A stretch of DNA of 64,000 nucleotides. It comes from Duganella levis (GTDB taxonomy: Bacteria; Pseudomonadota; Gammaproteobacteria; Burkholderiales; Burkholderiaceae_D). Within the stretch, counting starts at the first letter, position 1; every line of letters starts with the position of its first letter. The notes beneath the pieces were generated by a model. That model was not told the DNA's origin. It did no database searches and worked only from the letters and a program-made list of their open reading frames with translations. A program made the position numbers and the translations under genes. This document shows positions 52,035 through 60,951 of the stretch, one piece after another. The stretch covers positions 62,001-126,000 of the forward strand of contig NZ_WWCT01000012.1 of assembly GCF_009857605.1 (NCBI RefSeq). The letters run 5' to 3'.

Positions 52035-52604
52035 ATGGATCTTAAACGCATCGCCAAAATCGCCGCGCCACTGTGGTTGGCTGTATTTTTGGCCGGCCTG
52101 GTGACCGCCTGCGCCACCCTGATCGGTCCGCGCGAGGTCGAGTTGCCGCAAGAGCGTCTGCAAACCAGCCTGGATCGCAAATTCCCCATGCATCAGCGCG
52201 TGCTGGGCGTGTTCGAGGTGGAGCTGAGCCATCCGCGCCTGGCGGTGCTGGCGGAAAACGACCGGGTGTCGCTGTCGGTCGACCTGGGCGTGTCGCCGCT
52301 GCTGGCGCGCCAGTCCTGGCATGGCAGCATGCTGATCTCCGGCCGCCTGCGGGTGGATAGCCCGCACAACGCGATTTACATTGCCGACGCCCATGTCGAC
52401 CGCTTCATCGTCGATAACATGGACGAGGGCAAGCAGGCGCAACTCGCCAGCGTGGCCAACCTGCTCAGCGACAAGGTGATCCGCGATGTGCCGCTGCACA
52501 CCTTCCGTCCGGAAGATTTGCGCTATGCCGGCGTGCAGTTCGTGCTGACCGGCATCGATACCCGTCCCGGCGGCTTGGTGGCCCGGTTGCAGCCGGCACA
52601 ATAG
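52035..52604 (+). CDS. DUF1439-type (YceB-like) lipoprotein
   Basis: A 189-residue lipoprotein. The signal peptide runs MDLKRIAKIAAPLWLAVFLA to the lipobox LVTAC at about residue 25. The mature part begins ATLIGPREVELPQERLQTSLDRKFPMHQRV and continues as alternating beta strands, the DUF1439 lipid-binding-like fold. The ATG at 52035 is preferred over a TTG 15 nt upstream. It is divergent from DUF72 with 37 bp between them. Confidence 0.82.
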   Translation: MDLKRIAKIAAPLWLAVFLAGLVTACATLIGPREVELPQERLQTSLDRKFPMHQRVLGVFEVELSHPRLAVLAENDRVSLSVDLGVSPLLARQSWHGSMLISGRLRVDSPHNAIYIADAHVDRFIVDNMDEGKQAQLASVANLLSDKVIRDVPLHTFRPEDLRYAGVQFVLTGIDTRPGGLVARLQPAQ

Positions 52605-52610
52605 GGAGTA

Positions 52611-52670
52611 TTTCGCGCCGGCCGGTTGCATTTCGCGCCGGTCCGGCGCATTTCGTCGCATGGCGATCCG
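52611..52670. repeat. Short 20-bp tandem repeat region
   Basis: TTTCGCGCCG starts at 52611 and 52631, and TTTCGTCGCA at 52651, giving three units with a 20-bp period. The first two are close copies, the third is diverged. It lies in the gap after the lipoprotein gene. No function is known. Confidence 0.6.
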
Positions 52671-52738
52671 TGGCGCTGAGCTTCAGCGCATAGTGGCTAC
52701 ATCAACCCAGCCACTTAACTTACTTCACGGAGCTCACC

Positions 52739-53248
52739 ATGATTCAGCAAGTCGTTTCCCACACCCCTGTCTACGTTTGGGCCCTGCTGGCCTTCCTGAT
52801 CTACCGCGGCTGGCTGGCCAGCCAGGACCGTGAAGCCTCGCTGCGCAAAGTGGCGCTGATCCCGCTGGTGATGGTGGGGCTGGCGGTGACCAGCATCAGC
52901 AGCAGCGGCCCGCTGGGCGACGGCGTATGGGCACTGTGGGCCTTGGGCGTTGCAGCATCGGCAGCGGCGATCTGGCAGCTCTCCAGCGGCGAAATCGTGG
53001 TCAACCGCGCCGCTGGCACCATCGTGCAGCGTGGCAGTTGGATGCCGCTGGTGCTGATGGTTGCGATTTTTGCCACAAAATACGCCGTGGCTGTGATGTC
53101 GGCCATGCACCCTGAATTACCGCATAGCGTGCCGTTTGCCGCCTCCGTCGCTCTGCTGTATGGCGTGTTTAACGGCCTGTTCCTCGGCCGCCTGGCCCGC
53201 TACGCCGCAGCCTGGCAGCGTCAGCCGGTGGCAGTCGCTGCCTTGTGA
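52739..53248 (+). CDS. Integral membrane protein of unknown function (DUF6622-like)
   Basis: A 169-residue protein with five predicted membrane segments (VWALLAFLIYRGWLA, LIPLVMVGLAVTSI, GVWALWALGVAASAAAIW and others). A charged loop (SQDREASLRKV) lies between the first two. It resembles DUF6622 proteins in length and layout. No function is known. The start follows CACGGAG 8 nt upstream. Confidence 0.75.
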   Translation: MIQQVVSHTPVYVWALLAFLIYRGWLASQDREASLRKVALIPLVMVGLAVTSISSSGPLGDGVWALWALGVAASAAAIWQLSSGEIVVNRAAGTIVQRGSWMPLVLMVAIFATKYAVAVMSAMHPELPHSVPFAASVALLYGVFNGLFLGRLARYAAAWQRQPVAVAAL

Positions 53249-53301
53249 TGCGGAGCAGATGCCTCTACAATCGGTCGTTCTCAAGCTTGTAGAGGTCGTG
53301 T

Positions 53302-54051
53302 ATGACTATTTTTGGTATCGGTTTGCATGTGCTGGTGGCGATCTTCTTCGCCATCCATGCCATTCGCAGCGGGCAGCAGCTGTACTGGGTAATGATTCTG
53401 TTCCTGTTCCCCGGCTTGGGCAGTGTGGTGTATTTCTTCGCCATCTACCTGCCGAATTCGAAGTTGCAGCACGGCGCCCGCAAGGCGGTCAGCGCCGCCG
53501 CCAAGACGTTGGACCCGGGTCGCGAACTGCGCGAGGCGCGCGACGCCTACGAGTTCACGCCGACTGCGCAGAATCAGATGCGGCTGGCCAGCGCCCAGCT
53601 GGAAGCCGGCAACGCTGAAGAAGCGGCCGCGACTTACGAGGCTTGCCTCAGCGGTCCGTTCTCGGGTGACCTGGAAATTCGCTACGGCGCCGCGCGCGCC
53701 ACGCTGGCCAGCGGCCGGGCGGCAGCAGCGGTGGCGCATCTGCAAACCATCCGCAGCAGCGATGACAAGTTCCGTCCTGAGCAAGTGTCGTTGCTGCTGG
53801 CGCAGGCGCTGGCCGCAGCGGGCCGTCAGGATGAGGCGCGGGAAGAGTTTGAGTTTGCGCTGAGCCGCTACAACAGCTTTACGGTACAGGCCGAATTTGC
53901 CATCTGGGCGGCCGGCGTCGGCGATGCCGACAAAGCCCGGCAGCTGAACACCGAATTGCAACGCACCATGGAGCGATGGGCACGCCACACGCGCGACCTC
54001 AACCAGCAACTGGTGCGCCGCCTGAACGCGGCGATGGGCTCGATCCGCTGA
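53302..54051 (+). CDS. Membrane-anchored TPR-like protein
   Basis: A 249-residue protein. Two membrane segments in residues 1-50 (MTIFGIGLHVLVAIFFAIHA, QLYWVMILFLFPGLGSVVYFFAIYL) precede a soluble helical region with three or more TPR-type repeats (RLASAQLEAGNAEEAAATYEACL, ARATLASGRAAAAVAHLQTI, LLAQALAAAGRQDEAREEFEFAL). It could be a scaffold for a membrane complex. The stop is next to the stop of the convergent lpxH gene. Confidence 0.85.
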   Translation: MTIFGIGLHVLVAIFFAIHAIRSGQQLYWVMILFLFPGLGSVVYFFAIYLPNSKLQHGARKAVSAAAKTLDPGRELREARDAYEFTPTAQNQMRLASAQLEAGNAEEAAATYEACLSGPFSGDLEIRYGAARATLASGRAAAAVAHLQTIRSSDDKFRPEQVSLLLAQALAAAGRQDEAREEFEFALSRYNSFTVQAEFAIWAAGVGDADKARQLNTELQRTMERWARHTRDLNQQLVRRLNAAMGSIR

Positions 54052-54810
54052 TTAATCGTTGAGAATGACCGCGCCACTGAGATCGTGGCGCGTGATGACG
54101 CCATCGACATCGATGGCGATCCAGCCGCCGCGTGGCGGCGTTGCATCCGGCTCCCAATCGGGCAGCACGTAACGCAGCTTGTCGCCGACATGATGCAGGG
54201 CGGGGCGGTGCGTGTGGCCGTGGATCATGACACTGGCGCCAGTCTGCGCAAACACCTCGGTAATCGCCTCGGGCGTCACATCCATCACTTCATACGATTT
54301 GCCGCTTTGTTCCTTGCGGCTGTCGGCGCGCAGGCCTTCGACAATCGCCTTGCGCTGCGCCAGCGGCATGGCGGTGAACTGCTGTTGCCACGCGGGCTGC
54401 CGCACCATGGCGCGGAATTCCATATATTTGATGTCTTGGGTGCACTGGGCGTCGCCGTGCAGCACCACCACCTGCCGGCCGCCGATGTCGGCTACCCAGG
54501 TTTCCGGCAGCAAGGTCAGGTTGGCGGCCTCGGCAAAGCGGGCGCCGACCAGGAAATCGCGGTTGCCGGCGATCCAGTAGACCGCCACGCCGGCATCGCT
54601 GACGGCGCGCAGCGCCGCCACCACCTGCTGGTGGAAGGGATCGGCGATGTCATCATCGCCGGCCCAATACTCGAACAGGTCGCCGAGTAGATACAACTGC
54701 TGCGCGTGCCGCGCATGCCGCTCCAGAAAGCTGAAAAACGCCGTACTGGTCGCGGGATGCGCAGGCTGCAAATGCAGATCGGAGACGAACAGCGCGCAGA
54801 CTTCACTCAT
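54052..54810 (-). CDS. lpxH: UDP-2,3-diacylglucosamine diphosphatase
   Basis: A 252-residue peripheral inner-membrane enzyme that hydrolyses UDP-2,3-diacylglucosamine to lipid X, a step of lipid A synthesis. The calcineurin-type metal motifs VSDLHLQP, LLGDLFEYW, AGNRDFLVG, HGDAQCTQD and HGHTHRPALH are all present. The third motif reads HGDAQCTQD in place of the common HGDxLCTDD, a mild change. It is adjacent to two cyclophilin genes on the same strand (ppiB stops 2 bp before its start), as often found in Burkholderiales. Confidence 0.92.
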   Translation of the reverse strand: MSEVCALFVSDLHLQPAHPATSTAFFSFLERHARHAQQLYLLGDLFEYWAGDDDIADPFHQQVVAALRAVSDAGVAVYWIAGNRDFLVGARFAEAANLTLLPETWVADIGGRQVVVLHGDAQCTQDIKYMEFRAMVRQPAWQQQFTAMPLAQRKAIVEGLRADSRKEQSGKSYEVMDVTPEAITEVFAQTGASVMIHGHTHRPALHHVGDKLRYVLPDWEPDATPPRGGWIAIDVDGVITRHDLSGAVILND

Positions 54811-54812
54811 GC

Positions 54813-55304
54813 TCAGGCCAGGGTGACGCTTTCGATGATCACGTCTTCTGCCGGCACGTCAGCGAACATGCCGCTGCGGGTGGTTTTGACTTTCTTGATG
54901 GTGTCGACCACGTCGGTGCCTTCAACTACTTTGCCGAACACGGCGTAGCCCCAGCCGTCCTGGCCTGGGTAGTCCAGGAAGGAGTTGTTTTTCACGTTGA
55001 TGAAGAACTGGGCCGATGCCGAGTGCGGCGCCGAGGTGCGGGCCATGGCCAGCGTGTACGGCTCGTTTTTCAGGCCGTTCTTGGCTTCGTTTTCCACGGT
55101 GGTGTCGGCCGGCTTTTGCTTCATGCCTGGCTCAAAACCGCCGCCCTGGACCATGAAACCGTCGATCACGCGGTGGAAGATGGTGTTGTTGTAGTGGCCG
55201 GCTTCCATGTAGGCCAGGAAGTTGGCGACGCTTTTAGGCGCTTTTTCCGCGTCCAGTTCGGCGGTCATGGTGCCCAGATTGGTTTTGATGATTACTTTGG
55301 TCAT
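54813..55304 (-). CDS. ppiB: Cytosolic peptidyl-prolyl cis-trans isomerase (cyclophilin B)
   Basis: A 163-residue cyclophilin without signal peptide. Key parts are NLGTMTAELDAEKAPKSVANF, FHRVIDGFMVQGGGFEPG with the catalytic Arg, NEPYTLAMARTSAPHSASAQFFINV and YAVFGKVVEGTDVVD. It speeds up proline isomerisation in protein folding. It is paralogous to the periplasmic cyclophilin encoded just upstream, 44 bp away, and is probably co-transcribed with it and lpxH. Confidence 0.95.
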   Translation of the reverse strand: MTKVIIKTNLGTMTAELDAEKAPKSVANFLAYMEAGHYNNTIFHRVIDGFMVQGGGFEPGMKQKPADTTVENEAKNGLKNEPYTLAMARTSAPHSASAQFFINVKNNSFLDYPGQDGWGYAVFGKVVEGTDVVDTIKKVKTTRSGMFADVPAEDVIIESVTLA

Positions 55305-55348
55305 TTTGCTATCCTGAATGGGTTAATGATATCGGCAAGGCCGCTATT

Positions 55349-55930
55349 TTACTGTTTTGGCTGGATTGGTGTCTTCAAAATCGTCGCCGACTTGACCACC
55401 ACCGGTACTACCGGCACGTTCTGGAACATGCCTTTGTCATCCACCAGCACCGCCTTGATCTTGTCGACGGTCTCCTGGCCCTTGATGACTTTGCCGAAGA
55501 CGGCATAGCCGCCGCTGCCATCCGGCCCCGGCGCGTCCAGTCCCGCATTGTCTTCGACGTTGATAAACCACTGCGACGTGGCCGAGTTGGGATCGCCCAT
55601 GCGCGCCATTGCCAGCGAGTACTTGACGTTGTGCAGGCCGTTGCTGGCTTCCAGCGGAATCGCCTTGTTGGTCGGCTTGCCCTTGAGTTTTTCGTCGTAG
55701 CCGCCACCCTGGATCATGAAGCCGTCGATCACGCGGTGGAAAATGGTGTTCTTGTAATAGCCGGATTTAACGTAGGCGAGGAAGTTATCGACTGATTTGG
55801 GCGCCTTGTCGTGGTCCAGTTCCAGCACAATATCGCCCATGGTGGTCTTGAGCTCTACTTGTGGCGTGGCGGCCAGCACGGCGCCGGACAGGGTCAGGCC
55901 GACGAGGGCGGTCATCAGTTTTTGGTGCAT
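55349..55930 (-). CDS. ppiA: Periplasmic peptidyl-prolyl cis-trans isomerase (cyclophilin A)
   Basis: A 193-residue cyclophilin with a signal peptide (MHQKLMTALVGLTLSGAVLAA). The body has VDNFLAYVKSGYYKNTIFHRVIDGFMIQGGG and SATSQWFINVEDN, and YAVFGKVIKGQETVD. The ATG at 55930 follows AGGAAG; earlier in-frame starts would put charge before the signal. It is the first gene of the ppiA-ppiB-lpxH set and divergent from cysS across 222 bp, in which no gene was found. Confidence 0.93.
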   Translation of the reverse strand: MHQKLMTALVGLTLSGAVLAATPQVELKTTMGDIVLELDHDKAPKSVDNFLAYVKSGYYKNTIFHRVIDGFMIQGGGYDEKLKGKPTNKAIPLEASNGLHNVKYSLAMARMGDPNSATSQWFINVEDNAGLDAPGPDGSGGYAVFGKVIKGQETVDKIKAVLVDDKGMFQNVPVVPVVVKSATILKTPIQPKQ

Positions 55931-56152
55931 CGAGCTTCCTCTTATCAATGTTAGATAGGCAAAATCCGATTACAGATGAGGCCTATGCTGTTTTTATCAA
56001 TGCTATACTTTGGTCATTCTACCCCTTAGAAGGTGGAAACAAGAACATTCCCGAGGTTCCCCCAGGCACATGATGACGACAGGTGCGCGCGGTTTCACCA
56101 GTGCGCCAGGCCATCGTATTGCCCGGGACCTCCAGCAAAACGCAAGAGTCCG

Positions 56153-57541
56153 ATGAGCAATTTAAAGATTTACAACACGCTGGCACGTGACAAGCAGACC
56201 TTCGTACCGATCGAGCCGGGCAAAGTCCGCATGTACGTCTGCGGCATGACCATCTATGATTACTGCCACATCGGCCACGCCCGCATGATGATGGCGTTTG
56301 ACGTCATGTACCGCTGGCTGCTGGCCTCCGGCTATCAGGTCACTTACGCCCGTAACATCACCGACATCGACGACAAGATCATCAAGCGCGCGGTGGAAAA
56401 TGGCGAGACCATCACCCAGCTGACCACTCGCTTTACCCAGTACATGGACGAAGACACCAATGCGCTCGGCATCCTGCCGCCGACGCAGGTGCCGCGCGCC
56501 ACCGAATATGTGCCGCAAATGCTGGCGCTGATCGAGACGCTGGAGTCGAAAGACCTGGCGTACCAGGGCGAGGATGGCGACGTCAATTATGCGGTGCGTA
56601 ACTTCCCGAACTATGGCCGCCTGTCGGGCAAGTCGCTGGACGACCTGCGCGCCGGCGAGCGCGTCGATGTGAACACCGGCAAGCGCGATCCGCTCGACTT
56701 CGTGCTGTGGAAAGCCGCCAAGGAATCCGAGCCGGAAGAGGCCAAGTGGAATTCCAAGTGGGGCAAGGGCCGTCCGGGCTGGCACATCGAGTGCTCGGCC
56801 ATGTGCTCGGCACTGCTGGGCGAACATTTCGACATCCACGGCGGCGGCGCGGACTTGCAGTTCCCGCACCACGAAAACGAAATCGCGCAGTCGGAAGGCG
56901 CGTTCGGCCACCAGATGGTCAACTACTGGGTGCACAACGGTTTCGTGCGCGTGGATAACGAGAAAATGTCCAAATCGCTGGGCAACTTCTTCACCATCCG
57001 CGACGTGCTGAAGAAGTACGACGCCGAAGTGGTGCGCTTCTTCATCCTGCGCGCCCACTACCGCAGCCCGCTGAACTATTCGGACGCCCATCTGGACGAC
57101 GCCCGTGGCGCGCTGACCCGCCTGTACACCGCGCTGGACGGCGTGGAAGGCGACGGCCAGCCGCTCGACTGGCAAGAAGAACACGCAGCCCGCTTCGCTG
57201 AAGCGATGGACGACGACTTCAACACGCCGCTGGCCGTGGCCGCGCTGTTCGACCTGGTGACCGAGCTGAACAAGTCGAAATCGCCGGTGCTGGCACGCCA
57301 GCTGAAAGAATTGGCCGCCGTGATCGGCCTGTTGCAGCGCAGCGCGCAGCAATTCCGCCAGGCTGCAGTGGGTGACGCCGGCGGCGACGATGGCGCCATC
57401 GAGGCCGCCATTGTGCAGCGCGCGGAAGCCAAGAAAGCCCGCAACTTCGCCGAATCGGACAAGATCCGCGCCGATCTGCTGGCCCAGGGCGTGATCCTCG
57501 AAGACAAGCCTGACGGCACCACCAACTGGCGCCGCGCATAA
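56153..57541 (+). CDS. cysS: Cysteinyl-tRNA synthetase
   Basis: A 462-residue class I aminoacyl-tRNA synthetase. It shows the HIGH-type motif [10 protein letters not shown], the zinc ligands in [12 protein letters not shown] and [30 protein letters not shown], and the KMSKS loop [11 protein letters not shown]. The ATG at 56153 follows AAGAG and begins the conserved MSNLKIYNT. Two nt separate it from the next gene, a DNA glycosylase. Confidence 0.96.
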   Translation: MSNLKIYNTLARDKQTFVPIEPGKVRMYVCGMTIYDYCHIGHARMMMAFDVMYRWLLASGYQVTYARNITDIDDKIIKRAVENGETITQLTTRFTQYMDEDTNALGILPPTQVPRATEYVPQMLALIETLESKDLAYQGEDGDVNYAVRNFPNYGRLSGKSLDDLRAGERVDVNTGKRDPLDFVLWKAAKESEPEEAKWNSKWGKGRPGWHIECSAMCSALLGEHFDIHGGGADLQFPHHENEIAQSEGAFGHQMVNYWVHNGFVRVDNEKMSKSLGNFFTIRDVLKKYDAEVVRFFILRAHYRSPLNYSDAHLDDARGALTRLYTALDGVEGDGQPLDWQEEHAARFAEAMDDDFNTPLAVAALFDLVTELNKSKSPVLARQLKELAAVIGLLQRSAQQFRQAAVGDAGGDDGAIEAAIVQRAEAKKARNFAESDKIRADLLAQGVILEDKPDGTTNWRRA

Positions 57542-57543
57542 TT

Positions 57544-58203
57544 ATGGTCAACGCCAAGGATAACGAGGGCGCAGCCAGCCCGGTATCGGCCGTTCCGCCG
57601 TACTGGGAGCAAGCCAAGATCGAGCTGATGAAGCGGGACCGCATCATGAACAAGCTCATCCCGCAGTTCGGCGACCTGCACCTCGTGGGCCACCACGACC
57701 CGTTTACCACCTTGGCGCGCTCCATCGTCGGCCAGCAGGTGACCGCCAAGGTGGCGGATGTCGCCTGGAAAAAGCTGCTGGTGATCAGCCCGAAATGCTC
57801 GCCGGCGCAGATCATCAAGGCCGGCGCCGAGCAGTTGAGCGCTTGCGGCCTGTCCAAGCGCAAGACCGAGTACATCCTCGACCTGGCCGACCACTTCAAG
57901 AACAAGCGCGTGCATACGGCCCAGTGGGACCAGATGGACGACGAGGCCGTGATCGCCGAGCTGGTGCAGATCCGCGGCATCGGCCGCTGGACAGCCGAGA
58001 TGTTTTTGATATTTAATCTGCTGCGCCCCAACGTTTTGCCGCTGGACGACCCCGGTCTGATCCAGGGCATCAGCCAGAATTACTTCTCCGGCGAACCGGT
58101 CTCGCGCAGCGATGCGCGCGAGGTGTCGGCCAACTGGGAGCCGTACCGGACCGTCGCCACGTGGTACTTATGGCGTAGTTTGGATCCGGTTGCTGTAGAA
58201 TAG
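57544..58203 (+). CDS. HhH-GPD DNA-3-methyladenine glycosylase (AlkA-like)
   Basis: A 219-residue base-excision repair enzyme. The helix-hairpin-helix is IRGIGRWTAEMFLIF, followed by LDDPGL with the catalytic Asp. The N-terminal FTTLARSIVGQQVTAKVADVAW matches the AlkA/MAG core. It lacks the N-terminal domain of E. coli AlkA and is closer to the short MAG type. It probably removes alkylated purines. It lies between cysS and accA in the same direction, a common order in Burkholderiales. Confidence 0.9.
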   Translation: MVNAKDNEGAASPVSAVPPYWEQAKIELMKRDRIMNKLIPQFGDLHLVGHHDPFTTLARSIVGQQVTAKVADVAWKKLLVISPKCSPAQIIKAGAEQLSACGLSKRKTEYILDLADHFKNKRVHTAQWDQMDDEAVIAELVQIRGIGRWTAEMFLIFNLLRPNVLPLDDPGLIQGISQNYFSGEPVSRSDAREVSANWEPYRTVATWYLWRSLDPVAVE

Positions 58204-58287
58204 ATACTCTAATCGCTGCGCGAGGCCTTTTTGTGCCCGTCACAAGCGGGCCACTATGCCGCAGCCGAGAATAAACACGGAGGTACA

Positions 58288-59262
58288 ATGACCAAAACGA
58301 CTTTCCTCAATTTTGAGCAACCGATTGCTGAACTCGACGGCAAGATCGAAGAATTGCGCTTCGTCCAGGACGATTCGGCAGTCGATATCTCTGAGGAGAT
58401 CGACCGTCTGGCCAAAAAGAGCCAGCAACTGACCAAAGACATCTACGCCAAGCTGACGCCATGGCAGGTTTCGCAGATCGCGCGTCACCCGCAACGTCCA
58501 TACACCATGGACTACGTCAACGAAATCTTCACCGACTTCCACGAACTGCACGGCGACCGCACCTATGCGGACGACCTGTCGGTGGTCGGCGGCCTGGCGC
58601 GCTTCAACGGCCAGGCTTGCATGGTGATCGGCCACCAGAAGGGCCGCGACACCAAAGAACGCGCACTGCGCAACTTCGGCATGCCGAAGCCGGAAGGCTA
58701 CCGCAAGGCCATGCGCCTGATGAAGCTGGCCGAGAAGTTCGGCATTCCGGTGTTTACGTTTGTGGATACGCCGGGCGCCTTCCCGGGCATCGACGCGGAA
58801 GAGCGCGGCCAGTCGGAAGCGATCGGCCACAACCTGTATGTGATGGCGGAACTGAAAGTGCCGCTGATCGCCACCATCATCGGCGAAGGCGGCTCCGGCG
58901 GCGCGCTGGCGATTGCCGTGGCCGACCAGGTCATCATGCTGCAATACGCGACCTACTCGGTGATCTCGCCGGAAGGCTGCGCCTCGATCCTGTGGAAGAC
59001 CTCGGAACGCGCGGCCGATGCGGCTGAAGCCCTGGGCCTGACCGCGCATCGTCTGAAAGCGATCGGCCTGATCGACAAGATCGTCAGCGAACCGCTGGGC
59101 GGCGCGCATCGCGATCCGAAACAGATGGCAACGCTGCTGAAACGCGCACTGGCGGACTCGCTGCGCCAGTTCCACGGCATGAAAACCAAAGACCTGCTGG
59201 AAGCCCGTCACGAAAAACTGATGAGCTACGGTAAGTTCAAAGAGACCACGCCGCAGGAATAA
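58288..59262 (+). CDS. accA: Acetyl-CoA carboxylase carboxyltransferase subunit alpha
   Basis: A 324-residue subunit that with AccD transfers carboxyl from biotin to acetyl-CoA, making malonyl-CoA for fatty-acid synthesis. The family features are seen: [63 protein letters not shown] and [20 protein letters not shown]. The start at 58288 follows GGAGGT. The length is normal. No accD gene is in the window. Confidence 0.96.
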   Translation: MTKTTFLNFEQPIAELDGKIEELRFVQDDSAVDISEEIDRLAKKSQQLTKDIYAKLTPWQVSQIARHPQRPYTMDYVNEIFTDFHELHGDRTYADDLSVVGGLARFNGQACMVIGHQKGRDTKERALRNFGMPKPEGYRKAMRLMKLAEKFGIPVFTFVDTPGAFPGIDAEERGQSEAIGHNLYVMAELKVPLIATIIGEGGSGGALAIAVADQVIMLQYATYSVISPEGCASILWKTSERAADAAEALGLTAHRLKAIGLIDKIVSEPLGGAHRDPKQMATLLKRALADSLRQFHGMKTKDLLEARHEKLMSYGKFKETTPQE

Positions 59263-59272
59263 TTTACTCAGC

Positions 59273-59333
59273 ATGGACCCCGGCTTACGCCGGGGCGACG
59301 CCCGCCGTCATCCCGGCGCAAGCCGGGATCCAT
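59273..59333. repeat. Inverted pair of REP-like palindromic elements
   Basis: Two 27-bp copies face each other at 59273-59299 and 59307-59333. Each holds a CCCGGCTT(A/G)CGCCGGG-type hairpin, and the second is the reverse complement of the first with four differences. This is the form of REP/BIME-type elements common in intergenic DNA of Proteobacteria. Confidence 0.75.
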
Positions 59334-59342
59334 ACACCATCG

Positions 59343-59371
59343 CCGGGAGCACGCAATTGCGCTGCTCCCGG
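59343..59371 (+). terminator. Hairpin between accA and tilS
   Basis: CCGGGAGCA pairs with TGCTCCCGG; the loop contains a second small palindrome GCAATTGC. It lies just after the REP pair and before tilS. Only a weak TTT follows, so it may be an attenuator rather than a full terminator. Confidence 0.55.
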
Positions 59372-59391
59372 TTTGCATTTCGGAGTCACGA

Positions 59392-60807
59392 TTGAAGCAG
59401 CAAAAGCCCACCCTCACGTCCACCTTTGAGCAAGCCGTGTCCGCCGCCCGCGCGCAGCGCGGCACAGGCGAGGGCGCCACGCCGCGCATCGCCATCGCCC
59501 TCAGCGGCGGCCTGGACTCGTCGGCGCTGCTGCACCTGGCGCACGCCTATGCCCAGCAGCACGAGCTGACGCTGTGCGCCCTCCACATCCATCACGGCCT
59601 CAGCCCCAACGCCGATGCCTGGCTGGCCCACTGCGAACAGCAATGCGCCGCGCTCAACATCTCGTTTGAAGCGCGCCGCATCCAGCTGCAAGACGCCAAA
59701 AAATCCGGCACCGAAGCCGCCGCCCGCAAAGCCCGCTACGCCGCCCTCGGCGCGCTGTGCAAGGAACACGACGCCCAACTGCTGCTGACCGCCCACCACC
59801 TGGACGACCAGGCTGAAACCGTGCTGCTGCAACTGCTGCGCGGCTCCGGCCCGGCCGGCTTGTCCGGCATGGACGCCGCCAACACCGCCGCCAGCCTGCT
59901 GCAAAACGACAACCTCGTCATGGCCCGCCCGCTGCTGCAAGTCGCGCGCAAGCAGCTGGAAAGCTATGTCGCGCAACAGGGTGTAACCCACATTCACGAC
60001 GAATCCAACGACGACCCGCGCTACGCCCGCAACGCGCTGCGTCACACCGTGATGCCGGCGCTGGAGCAGCATTTCCCCGGCTTCCAGGAACGCTTCGCCC
60101 GCAGCGCCCAGCACGCGCAATCGGCGACCCGCCTGCTGACCGAACTGGCCGAGCAAGACTTGATCGCCACGCAAGACGGCGACCAGCTCGACATCAGCAA
60201 GCTGCGCGCGCTGAGCCAGGACCGCGCCTACAACCTGCTGCGCCACTGGTTCGCCACGCGCGGCTACAGCATGCCGAGCACCGCCTGGCTGGCCGAGATG
60301 CTGACCCAGCTGCTGGAAGCCAAATACGACGCCCAACTGCTGGTCACCCACCCCGACTGCCACGTGCGCCGCTACCGCGACCGCCTGCACCTGACGCCCA
60401 AGCTGGCCGAGCTGGAAGGCCAGCGCGAAGACCAGTTCGACGACAAGCCCGGCACCGCCTTCCGCTGGAACGGCGAAACCGAACTGGCGTTCCCGGCCTA
60501 CGGCGGCATCCTGCACTTTGAGGCGGTCGAGGAGGGCCAGGATGGCCTCGATCCCGACTGGCTTCGCAGCCAGCCGCTGCTGATCGAATTCCGCCGTGGC
60601 GGCGAAAAACTCAAGCCGGCGCACAACCGGCCAACCCGCGCCATTAAATACCACTACCAGGCGCTGGATATTCCGGCCTGGGAGCGCGGCCGCCTGCCTG
60701 TGGTCAAAAATGCCAAAGAACTGCTGTTCGCCGCCGGCATCGGCATGGACTGCCACCATCTGAGCAATGGGGCAGGGCGGATTCGCCTGCGTTGGCAAGC
60801 TGTATAG
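59392..60807 (+). CDS. tilS: tRNA(Ile)-lysidine synthase
   Basis: A 471-residue enzyme that changes C34 of tRNA-Ile(CAU) to lysidine, needed to read AUA codons. The PP-loop IALSGGLDSSALLHL is near residue 38; GTEAAARKARYAALG and LTAHHLDDQAETVLLQLLRGSG follow. The C-terminal domain (from about 370) is the usual TilS one. The start is the TTG at 59392, which follows CGGAG at 59381 and matches the usual N-terminal distance to the PP-loop. No better ATG is near. Confidence 0.95.
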   Translation: MKQQKPTLTSTFEQAVSAARAQRGTGEGATPRIAIALSGGLDSSALLHLAHAYAQQHELTLCALHIHHGLSPNADAWLAHCEQQCAALNISFEARRIQLQDAKKSGTEAAARKARYAALGALCKEHDAQLLLTAHHLDDQAETVLLQLLRGSGPAGLSGMDAANTAASLLQNDNLVMARPLLQVARKQLESYVAQQGVTHIHDESNDDPRYARNALRHTVMPALEQHFPGFQERFARSAQHAQSATRLLTELAEQDLIATQDGDQLDISKLRALSQDRAYNLLRHWFATRGYSMPSTAWLAEMLTQLLEAKYDAQLLVTHPDCHVRRYRDRLHLTPKLAELEGQREDQFDDKPGTAFRWNGETELAFPAYGGILHFEAVEEGQDGLDPDWLRSQPLLIEFRRGGEKLKPAHNRPTRAIKYHYQALDIPAWERGRLPVVKNAKELLFAAGIGMDCHHLSNGAGRIRLRWQAV

Positions 60808-60951
60808 ACATTGAGGCGCTTTCTGCCGAATTTTGTATGTAGATATGTCTATTCAGTATGAGATTATGAGTTTTTTGACTTGTTATTTTGCACTGCGGCA
60901 GGTAGAGTTTAGGGTTCTATTTACCTTTATTTGAGCGGAAAACTCTCTGTT

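Noticed and set aside
60931..60951. Upstream TTG start for lysC
   Set aside because: It adds seven residues before the conserved MALIVHKYGG start and has no better ribosome site.
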